Shown here: one piece after another, positions 6,520 through 12,197 of the stretch | How the letters are laid out: each line of letters begins with the position of its first letter | Numbering within the stretch: position 1 is the stretch's first letter | Assembly (NCBI GenBank): GCA_023231265.1 | Contig: JALNVT010000044.1 | Location: 1-13,840 of the forward strand | Direction of reading: 5' to 3' | Length of the DNA: 13,840 bases | DNA from: Sphaerochaetaceae bacterium | Lineage (GTDB): Bacteria > Spirochaetota > Spirochaetia > Sphaerochaetales > Sphaerochaetaceae | The notes under the pieces: generated by a model | Told to the model about the DNA's origin: nothing | The model's database searches: none | Seen by the model: only the letters and a program-made list of their open reading frames with translations | Program-made: the position numbers and the translations under genes

Positions 6520-7419
6520 ATGATAGTGAATGTGGATATGATTGTGATCTACTTCTTCATCTACAGTGTTGTGGGTTGGATTGTGGAGGTATCATATTGT
6601 GGAGTACTTGATAAACATCTGACAAACAGAGGGTTCCTAAAAGGACCTTACTTACCAATTTATGGCTTTGGTGGAATGGCAATTGCGTATGCAATAAAGC
6701 CTCTTTTGGCAAATACAGCAGCACCATCAAATCCTCTGAGTGTATTTATTGGAGCAGCTCTCATATGTTCTTTCATTGAATATATGGGATCTTTGATTCT
6801 TGAAAAAGCTTTCAAAGTCAAACTGTGGGATTATAAAAATTATAAAATCAACCTCAATGGTAGAGTATGTCTCGTAAATTCAGTACTATTCGGATTGCTT
6901 GGTATATGTGTTGTTTACATAATTCATCCTTTCATCGTTGATTCGGTTGGAAAGTTGGACAAGATAAGTGCAATAGCAATATTCTATACCTCTCGTGCTA
7001 TCGAGGTTGTCATGACTTTTGATCTTGCTTTATCTATAACTAGAATGAAAGTCTTCACAAGAGCTCTGGATGATATTAGAATTAAGAGTGATGAGCTTGA
7101 AACAAAAATTGTTGCACTCTCTGCTAACTCTCCTAAGTCGATGGCTGAAGCTAGAGCTAGACTTGAAGCTGAGATAGCAAAACAGAGAGCTGAACTTGAG
7201 AGTCAGAAGGCTGCTTTTGCTGCTAGAAGCTACAAAATATTTATTGCCTACCCAACAATGAAATTGAAGAATCATGAAGCAACTTTGAGAGTTGAATTGT
7301 TCAAGATGCAGATGAAGAGCTTCATTGATAGAGGTATGGAAGAGAGAAAAAGACGTTCTGAAAAACTCAATCTTGCCATTGAGAACAGAAAAGCTAGATT
7401 GAAGAATATGAATAAATAG
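6520..7419 (+). CDS. PF06541 (CmpB-like, putative type IV ABC transporter) membrane protein with charged helical tail
   Basis: This is a 299-residue protein. The N-terminal half matches what I know of PF06541: a first membrane segment ending GWIVEV (about 8-28), then NRGFLKGPYLPIYGFG (37-52), further membrane segments at about 50-63, 72-94, 117-138 and 150-172, and LWDYKNYKINLNGRVCL (102-118). After residue 178 it becomes highly charged and helical, rich in E, K, R and A, including SMAEARARLEAEIAKQ (207-222) and a basic end. This is probably a cytoplasmic coiled coil. The biochemical role of PF06541 proteins is not established, and the 'ABC transporter' name is only a family label. GGGAG at 6505-6509 supports the start. 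It follows the importer by 75 bases but appears to have its own promoter, so a functional link is unproven. Confidence 0.85.
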   Translation: MIVNVDMIVIYFFIYSVVGWIVEVSYCGVLDKHLTNRGFLKGPYLPIYGFGGMAIAYAIKPLLANTAAPSNPLSVFIGAALICSFIEYMGSLILEKAFKVKLWDYKNYKINLNGRVCLVNSVLFGLLGICVVYIIHPFIVDSVGKLDKISAIAIFYTSRAIEVVMTFDLALSITRMKVFTRALDDIRIKSDELETKIVALSANSPKSMAEARARLEAEIAKQRAELESQKAAFAARSYKIFIAYPTMKLKNHEATLRVELFKMQMKSFIDRGMEERKRRSEKLNLAIENRKARLKNMNK

Positions 7420-7424
7420 AACAT

Positions 7425-7459
7425 TTATGATGGTGAATTTTATAGATTCACCATCATAA
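7425..7459 (+). terminator. Perfect 14-bp hairpin after the PF06541 gene
   Basis: TTATGATGGTGAAT (7425-7438) and ATTCACCATCATAA (7446-7459) are perfectly complementary around a 7-base loop, starting six bases after the stop codon. Placement fits a transcription end or mRNA-protecting hairpin. There is no T run on either side, so it is not a classical intrinsic terminator. Confidence 0.6.
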
Positions 7460-7554
7460 CAATTAGAAATGATTAAAATATGATAGTAAAAACATATATT
7501 ATCGATATGATAATTTATATTTTTAATATTATTATTATATAATATGAGGCAAAG

Positions 7555-8232
7555 ATGAAAGAAGTATTAGAACAATTACATGAGACGATTGAAGAATCAG
7601 CTTCTCCTGCAAGATTGATGGCAGTAAGTAAGAACCATCCTTATGAAGCAATTGAAGAAGCTTATGAACTTGGAGAGAGATTATTTGGAGAGAACAGAGT
7701 TCAAGAGATTGAATCAAAGTTCCCAGCTAAAAAAGATAGGCCAAGTGATTTGGAATTGCATTTAATTGGACATTTACAATCTAATAAAGTTAAAAAGGCT
7801 GTACCACTTGTTGATTCAATCGATAGTGTCGATTCTCTCAAATTGTTGAGAGCTATCAACAAAAAGAGTGCTGAGATTGGTTGCATCATGAATATTCTAC
7901 TTGAATATAACACCAGTGGTGATGCAAATAAGACAGGTTTTTCATCGTATGAATCAATTAAAGAAACAGTAATTGAATCAAAAGAATTATCTAACGTTAG
8001 AATCAATGGATTGATGACAATTGGACCATTGGGTGGCAGTGAAGAAGAAGTCAGAGAGGCCTTCTTATCTCTTAAAGATATGAGAAATAAATTAGAAAAA
8101 GATTGCGATATTGAGCTCAAAGAGCTCAGCATGGGCATGAGTGGTGATTATCAGATTGCACTGGAATGTGAATCTACAATGATTCGAGTTGGTACTAAGA
8201 TCTTTGGAGCTAGAGATTACAGTAAAAAATAA
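7555..8232 (+). CDS. yggS: YggS-family pyridoxal phosphate-binding protein (PLPBP)
   Basis: This 225-residue single-domain protein belongs to the fold-type III PLP-binding family that buffers cytoplasmic pyridoxal phosphate and influences amino-acid and vitamin B6 balance. No enzyme reaction is established for the family. The PLP-binding lysine is K26 in LMAVSKNHP. Other family landmarks are GENRVQE, HLIGHLQSNK, SMGMSGDY (192-199) and the phosphate-binding STMIRVGT (207-214), with the typical ending IFGARDY. Length is normal. GAGG at 7546-7549 lies five bases before the ATG. The next gene starts 10 bases after the stop, followed by an RluA-type gene 2 bases further on, so the three are probably one transcript. 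No convincing promoter was found in the AT-rich leader. Confidence 0.95.
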   Translation: MKEVLEQLHETIEESASPARLMAVSKNHPYEAIEEAYELGERLFGENRVQEIESKFPAKKDRPSDLELHLIGHLQSNKVKKAVPLVDSIDSVDSLKLLRAINKKSAEIGCIMNILLEYNTSGDANKTGFSSYESIKETVIESKELSNVRINGLMTIGPLGGSEEEVREAFLSLKDMRNKLEKDCDIELKELSMGMSGDYQIALECESTMIRVGTKIFGARDYSKK

Positions 8233-8242
8233 GGACAGAGTT

Positions 8243-8578
8243 GTGAAAAAGAAAGCTATATTATTACTTTTGGTTATGTCGTTATCAATTTTAACACCGG
8301 TATTCAGCAGTGACTTGAATCTGGTTGATTATGAACCATACAGTGTCAATGAATTTCCAGATTGGAGTGTTAAATTGAGACGAGGGGAGAGCCTGTTCTT
8401 TGGTTCTCTTGCGGTTACAATGCCACTGACTATGCTGTCATACAGTGTTGCTACAAATGTAGGTGTTATGGATTCGATAAGTGATGATACAACTGAAGTA
8501 TTATGCGAGCTTTCAGTAGCAGCTGGATTGTCTTTGTGCATAGCTATCGCGGATTATGTAATTGGAGAAATGGAATAA
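8243..8578 (+). CDS. Small exported or membrane protein of unknown function
   Basis: I do not recognise this 111-residue protein. Residues 2-4 are lysines followed by a hydrophobic stretch (about 5-20) and VFSS, which reads as a signal peptide with cleavage near residue 22-23, or an N-terminal anchor. A polar stretch (24-48) follows, with many acidic residues up to about 40, then two hydrophobic segments at about 50-73 and 86-108, the second rich in A, S, L and C. It is probably an inner-membrane protein with a short periplasmic part. The GTG at 8243 is chosen because AAGGA (8231-8235) is 7 bases upstream. An ATG at 8189 in the same frame would overlap yggS and bury the signal peptide. It sits tightly between yggS and the RluA-type gene, with gaps of 10 and 2 bases. 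Confidence 0.7.
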   Translation: MKKKAILLLLVMSLSILTPVFSSDLNLVDYEPYSVNEFPDWSVKLRRGESLFFGSLAVTMPLTMLSYSVATNVGVMDSISDDTTEVLCELSVAAGLSLCIAIADYVIGEME

Positions 8579-8580
8579 GA

Positions 8581-9642
8581 ATGGCAATACGAGAAATTCA
8601 ACATACAATTGTTGTAGAGAATCAAGAGAAGAAAGTAAGAGTTGATGCATATCTTGCAGCAAACATAGAAGAGCTAAGCAGAACACAGGTATCATCTACT
8701 GATGCTGTAATTCTTGTTGATGGAAAGAAGGTTAAGAACAGCGCTAAAGTTGTGAACGGTCAGGTGATTGATTTTTCTTATCAATTGGATGAGTTTGTAG
8801 ATCTGACGCCATACGATATTCCTCTTGATGTTATATATGAAGATAAAGATATCATTGCTATCAATAAAGAACAGGGACTTGTGGTCCATCCAGGTGCTGG
8901 TAACTTTGATGGTACTCTTGTCAATGCATTGGTGCATCACATTGGACCAAGTTTTGCTGAGGCTTTTAAAGAAGAAGTTGTTGAAGCTGAAGAAGATGGT
9001 GATGATGATGATGAAGAGGTACAATCATTTGGAATTGATCAAATGAGACCTGGTGTTGTTCATCGTCTTGATAAAGACACAAGTGGTACAATGGTTGTTG
9101 CTCTTAATAAAGACAGCTATTACAATCTTGTGGAGCAGTTCAAAGAGAGAACAACCCGTAAGTCCTACATAGCAATTGTAAAGGGACATTTTACAAAGCG
9201 CAGAGGTAGAATTTATACAAATATAAAAAGAGACCCTAAAGATAGAAAGAAGTTTACAATCTGTAAAGATGACGAAGGAAAGAAAGCAGATACAACCTAT
9301 GTTGTACTCAAGCAGTATGAAGGTTTTGCTCTTTTGAGAGTCAACATTCACACAGGAAGAACTCATCAGATCAGAGTTCATCTTGCTTCAATAAATCATC
9401 CAGTATTGGGAGATCCTATCTACAGCAAGCAGAGCAAGAAATATAAAGATGCTACATTGATGCTTCATGCAATAAGGCTTGAGATTGACCATCCTGTAAC
9501 AGGTGAGCATATGGTATTTAACTCTCCAATGCCTCAACGATTCAAAGATGTTTTGAGACCATTACCATCATTTGAACAGGAAAAAGGCTTTGAAGATAAA
9601 TACTATGAATCTGCCACAAAAATGGCAAATCATAAAAAATAG
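8581..9642 (+). CDS. RluA-family rRNA pseudouridine synthase (RluD-like) with acidic insertion
   Basis: This 353-residue cytoplasmic enzyme isomerises uridine to pseudouridine in rRNA. An N-terminal S4-like RNA-binding domain spans about 15-70 (VRVDAYLAANIEELSRTQVS). The catalytic motif HRLDKDTSG is at 161-169, with D164 the nucleophile. RTHQIRVHL (260-268) and LGDPIY are further family motifs. Between VNALVHHIG and RPGVVHRLD, where RluD proteins usually have a short linker, this protein carries an extra stretch with an acidic run (131-146, EEVVEAEEDG then DDDDEE) encoded partly by GAT repeats at 9001-9012. The S4 domain plus the RluD-type sequence suggest 23S rRNA, but the exact site cannot be assigned. 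The start at 8581 follows the upstream stop by two bases; the ribosome-binding site is weak (GGA, 8572-8574), so coupling to the preceding gene is likely. Confidence 0.94.
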   Translation: MAIREIQHTIVVENQEKKVRVDAYLAANIEELSRTQVSSTDAVILVDGKKVKNSAKVVNGQVIDFSYQLDEFVDLTPYDIPLDVIYEDKDIIAINKEQGLVVHPGAGNFDGTLVNALVHHIGPSFAEAFKEEVVEAEEDGDDDDEEVQSFGIDQMRPGVVHRLDKDTSGTMVVALNKDSYYNLVEQFKERTTRKSYIAIVKGHFTKRRGRIYTNIKRDPKDRKKFTICKDDEGKKADTTYVVLKQYEGFALLRVNIHTGRTHQIRVHLASINHPVLGDPIYSKQSKKYKDATLMLHAIRLEIDHPVTGEHMVFNSPMPQRFKDVLRPLPSFEQEKGFEDKYYESATKMANHKK

Positions 9643-9648
9643 TAAATA

Positions 9649-10302
9649 TTAGAAACGATTGCTCTTTTCTAAGTTGATCTGCCTCTTCATCCATGGAGAG
9701 GCAATTTCATCATTTAAATCGCTGTTGAAATTCTTCTCACATAGAATTGTGGTTGGAGCACCATGTCCTGGGAACACAAGAAAATTGTCATTTAGACACA
9801 TCAGTTTCTGATTTATTGAATTGATCAGAAGTGATCTTTCCATGTAACCTGGGGTAGAGCCAATTCTGCTTGCAAGAAGTGTATCACCAGTGAATAAAGC
9901 ATGACCAATCTTCCAAACAATTGAATCAATGCAGTGACCTGGAAGGTGAATGGCTTCAACTTCAATCCCACTGCATTCAAACGAGAATTTCAATTCTGCA
10001 AGAGTTTCTTTGTTGTACATCTTGTCCTCAAGTGGAATCACTGGAAAGTCATAAACAGAAGATGCAAAAGCAAAAATAGTTGGTTGATAGATCTTCAGCA
10101 GAGTCTTCACTCCCTTTGAATGAGATTCATGTCTGTGAGTCAGAAGAACTGTTTTCAAGTTGAACTTATGTGATTCAATCATTGTAATCAGATCATTATC
10201 AACCTGACCTGGATCAATTAAAATTGCATCAGAGCCATCTTCATTACCAATGATATATGTGTTGCAGAATCCTACTGTTGAAAAGTGTTGATATATTCTC
10301 AT
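9649..10302 (-). CDS. Metallo-beta-lactamase-fold hydrolase with altered HxHxDH motif
   Basis: This 217-residue cytoplasmic protein has the glyoxalase II-like order of motifs: NTYIIG (14-19), DPG (30-32), THRHESH (55-61), PGH (121-123), GD (139-140) and PGHG (178-181). In most members the first metal motif is HxHxDH; here it reads HRHESH, so H56, H58, H61, H123, D140 and H180 are kept but the aspartate that binds the second metal is Ser60. The codon is TCT at 10125-10123. The protein may bind one metal, use an altered mechanism, or have lost activity; its substrate is unknown. The start codon overlaps the stop of the upstream gene as ATGA, and GAGGA lies 9 bases before it (10316-10312), so it is translationally coupled. 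Its 3' end is 6 bases from the convergent RluA-type gene. Confidence 0.88.
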   Translation of the reverse strand: MRIYQHFSTVGFCNTYIIGNEDGSDAILIDPGQVDNDLITMIESHKFNLKTVLLTHRHESHSKGVKTLLKIYQPTIFAFASSVYDFPVIPLEDKMYNKETLAELKFSFECSGIEVEAIHLPGHCIDSIVWKIGHALFTGDTLLASRIGSTPGYMERSLLINSINQKLMCLNDNFLVFPGHGAPTTILCEKNFNSDLNDEIASPWMKRQINLEKSNRF

Positions 10303-10877
10303 GATAGGCTGTCCTCAAAGTTGGAGTATTTGAAATTGACCCTACGTCGTTCGGTATTGCTGAAATCTGACTTCTTCAAATTGCAATCTTCAAAATTGGT
10401 ATCTCTCATGCAGGCTGTAGCAAATGTTGTGTAATACAGATCGCTGCTGCTGAAGTCGGTGTACCAAGAATCTATTCCGGAGAAGTTGTTATGTATCAAC
10501 ATGGAATCATGGAATGTTGTGTTGATTATTTTGCTGCCTGAAAAGACTGAATATCTTATATCTGACTCAGTAAAAGTGCAGTCTTTGAAGTAGCAAAAAT
10601 GAAACAAGCAAGTTCTTATACTTGTTTTTGAAAAATCCATATTTCTGAAAGTGCACCAGGAAAAATCAGAGCTTGAAAATACTTTTGAAGCAACTGAAAG
10701 TCCATCAAATTCTCCGTGAGAGAAAGAGACGTCTCTTACCTCTTCATCCTCTTGAATTTTTCTGTACATCTCTCTAAGAAGATCACTCTTGTTTGAAGAG
10801 TGAACATAACAATATTCTGAATCTAAACAGACAAATGCATTGCAGCTGTCCTTCTTACAAGTTTTAAAACTAAACAT
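10299..10877 (-). CDS. Pentapeptide-repeat protein with N-terminal Cys/His cluster
   Basis: This is a 192-residue protein. The N terminus has a C7-x4-C12-x4-C17-x5-C23-x2-H26 cluster resembling a small zinc-binding knuckle. After a charged linker (27-50), the chain enters 27 consecutive in-register pentads (53-187), with a central F, L, I or other bulky residue every fifth position (for example SSSDF, SWCTF, KDCTF, RDTNF, KKSDF) and mostly S, T or C two places before it. This predicts a right-handed quadrilateral beta-helix of about seven turns. Such proteins bind other proteins and in some cases mimic DNA, but no function can be read here. The ATG at 10877 has no Shine-Dalgarno sequence and lies six bases after a -10-like box. 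It is the first gene of a two-gene unit with the metallo-hydrolase (4-base overlap). Confidence 0.88.
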   Translation of the reverse strand: MFSFKTCKKDSCNAFVCLDSEYCYVHSSNKSDLLREMYRKIQEDEEVRDVSFSHGEFDGLSVASKVFSSSDFSWCTFRNMDFSKTSIRTCLFHFCYFKDCTFTESDIRYSVFSGSKIINTTFHDSMLIHNNFSGIDSWYTDFSSSDLYYTTFATACMRDTNFEDCNLKKSDFSNTERRRVNFKYSNFEDSLS

Positions 10878-10883
10878 AATTTA

Positions 10884-10911
10884 AGAATAACAGAAGAGAG
10901 TAACTTGTCAA
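10884..10911 (-). promoter_or_regulatory. Candidate leaderless promoter of the pentapeptide gene
   Basis: The minus strand has a perfect -35 TTGACA (10911-10906), a 16-bp spacer and -10 TATTCT (10889-10884). Six bases then lead to the ATG, so the first transcribed base would be the A of the start codon (10877). No purine-rich ribosome-binding site lies in the 20 bases before it. Confidence 0.55.
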
Positions 10912-10983
10912 GGTTTTTATTGATAATAAAAGCATGTGTTTGTGCAAATTAGCTGATAGAAAATGCAGTTTGTTTTTGATTGT

Positions 10984-10995
10984 TCAATGCATTGA
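10984..10995. repeat. 12-bp palindrome, possible operator
   Basis: TCAATGCATTGA is a perfect palindrome near the left third of the divergent intergenic region. It could be a protein-binding site for either or both outward genes. No second copy was noticed in this window, so the assignment is weak. Confidence 0.25.
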
Positions 10996-11188
10996 CTTGA
11001 TATCTATTATTTGTAGATGCTGCATATAATTGATGAGCTCTTTTTTTTTCATCGATTGCTATCCGGTTTTTACTCGAAGGATTGACGAATTTTACATAGT
11101 GCCAGGGCTCATATATCTATAAAATCACCTCAATTTAAGAAAAAGAAATTAATAATGATATATTTTACAAGAATAAGTTTTAACTTGC

Positions 11189-11217
11189 TTGCCAACTATT
11201 TTACTATTTCTTATTAT
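11189..11217 (+). promoter_or_regulatory. Candidate leaderless promoter of rsgA
   Basis: TTGCCA (11189-11194), a 17-bp spacer and TATTAT (11212-11217) are followed by exactly six bases and then the ATG at 11224. The predicted first base is the A of the start codon. There is no Shine-Dalgarno sequence before this ATG. Confidence 0.5.
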
Positions 11218-11223
11218 GTAACC

Positions 11224-12186
11224 ATGATAGGAACAATTTTAAGAGGTATAAACAATATTTATACCGTGAGTGATGGCACTGAAACTTATATGTGCAGAAT
11301 TAAGGGTAAACTTTTATCTACCGTAAATGATGAATATAATCCATTGGCAGTAGGAGATGAAGTGGAGTTTACTCCATCTACAAACATGGAAGGTTTGATA
11401 ACAAGTCGCTTGGAAAGAAATAACTGTTTCCAAAGGTGGAATGTGAAGGGCCAGTGCAACCAAACAGTAGTTGCAAATATGGATCTCATGGTCTGTGTGG
11501 CATCATGCTGCAATCCTCCGTTTAGACCCCGTTTTATTGATAGAGTCATTGCCTGCTGTCAGGGAGTTCCTCTTTTGATAGTTTTGAATAAATCTGATTT
11601 AGGGTTGAAAGAAAAAGAAAAAGAGAGATTTGAATTGTTTGAAAAACTTGGTTATCAGACAATAAAGGTCAGCGCAAAGAACCTTGATGGGGTTGATGAA
11701 CTCATCGAAATAGTGAAGAACAAAAAGGTAGCTTTTGTTGGTCAGAGTGGTGTTGGTAAATCAACTTTGATCAATGAGATACTTGGAACAGATCAAAGAA
11801 CAAATGAGATAAGCAGCAAACATGATAGAGGTCGTCATACAACGAACTTCTCCCAACTGCTCACAAAAGGTGATGTCACGATAGTTGATACTCCTGGAGT
11901 CAGAGAGATAATGGTACCTCATAAATCAGAGTTGGAGATAGCACAATCTTTCCCTGAGTTTGTTGAGAATAGAGACAAATGTGCATTTGATGGTTGCACT
12001 CACACTGATGAACCAGACTGTGAGATCAAGAGATTGGTGGAGAGTGGAGATATTGATGAAGATCGATATGAGAGCTATTTAAGAATGCTCGATTCATTGA
12101 CTCTTCAGGGACCTTTTTGGAAGGGCAGCACAGGCTCAACCAGCAAATCTCGATACAAGATACCATCAAAAAAGAAAAAATATTAA
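11224..12186 (+). CDS. rsgA: Small ribosomal subunit biogenesis GTPase RsgA
   Basis: This 320-residue circularly permuted GTPase checks and matures the 30S ribosomal subunit. An N-terminal OB-fold region (about 1-65, GTILRGINNIYTV...CRIKGK...VGDEVEF) is followed by the G4 motif NKSD (122-125), then G1 GQSGVGKS (173-180), the RsgA region RHTT and G3 DTPG (222-225). This gives the permuted order G4-G1-G3. The C-terminal zinc site is C253-x4-C258-x-H260-x5-C266. The start at 11224 is preferred because MIGTILRGINNIYTV aligns with the usual RsgA N terminus. An in-frame ATG at 11155 would add 23 residues (ISFNLLANYFTISYYV) that do not look like the family. Neither start has a clear ribosome-binding site. 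mutS2 begins 11 bases after the stop, so the two are probably cotranscribed. Confidence 0.95.
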   Translation: MIGTILRGINNIYTVSDGTETYMCRIKGKLLSTVNDEYNPLAVGDEVEFTPSTNMEGLITSRLERNNCFQRWNVKGQCNQTVVANMDLMVCVASCCNPPFRPRFIDRVIACCQGVPLLIVLNKSDLGLKEKEKERFELFEKLGYQTIKVSAKNLDGVDELIEIVKNKKVAFVGQSGVGKSTLINEILGTDQRTNEISSKHDRGRHTTNFSQLLTKGDVTIVDTPGVREIMVPHKSELEIAQSFPEFVENRDKCAFDGCTHTDEPDCEIKRLVESGDIDEDRYESYLRMLDSLTLQGPFWKGSTGSTSKSRYKIPSKKKKY

Positions 12187-12197
12187 ATAGAGTTAAA

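Larger units (their letters stand above)
10878..11223. other. Divergent intergenic region between the pentapeptide operon and rsgA
   Basis: The 346 bases contain outward-facing candidate promoters at each end. An AT dyad (TTTTATT, 10915-10921; AATAAAA, 10925-10931) lies just upstream of the minus-strand -35. A 12-bp perfect palindrome TCAATGCATTGA lies at 10984-10995, a consensus TATAAT without a good -35 at 11025-11030, and a nine-T run at 11041-11049. I see no gene or RNA fold. A reading frame continues from an ATG at 11155 into rsgA but is more likely upstream non-coding sequence. Confidence 0.5.

Noticed and set aside
7538..7543. Consensus TATAAT before yggS
   Set aside because: It lies two bases from the ribosome-binding site, so a transcript from it would start at or after that site; no -35 is present at the right distance.
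7701..8138. Minus-strand open frame of 145 codons opposite yggS
   Set aside because: YggS motifs on the plus strand are unambiguous; the antisense frame is serine/leucine-rich low-complexity shadow sequence.
8692..9381. Several overlapping short frames on both strands inside the RluA-type gene
   Set aside because: All fall within a gene with intact catalytic motifs, and none has a ribosome-binding site or recognisable content.
11041..11049. Nine-T run as an intrinsic terminator
   Set aside because: The only nearby pairing places the T run in the loop (GATGA upstream with TCATC downstream), and there is no upstream plus-strand gene to terminate.
11155..11223. N-terminal extension of RsgA from the ATG at 11155
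   Set aside because: The extra 23 residues are not RsgA-like, there is no ribosome-binding site, and the sequence doubles as a promoter for the conserved start at 11224.
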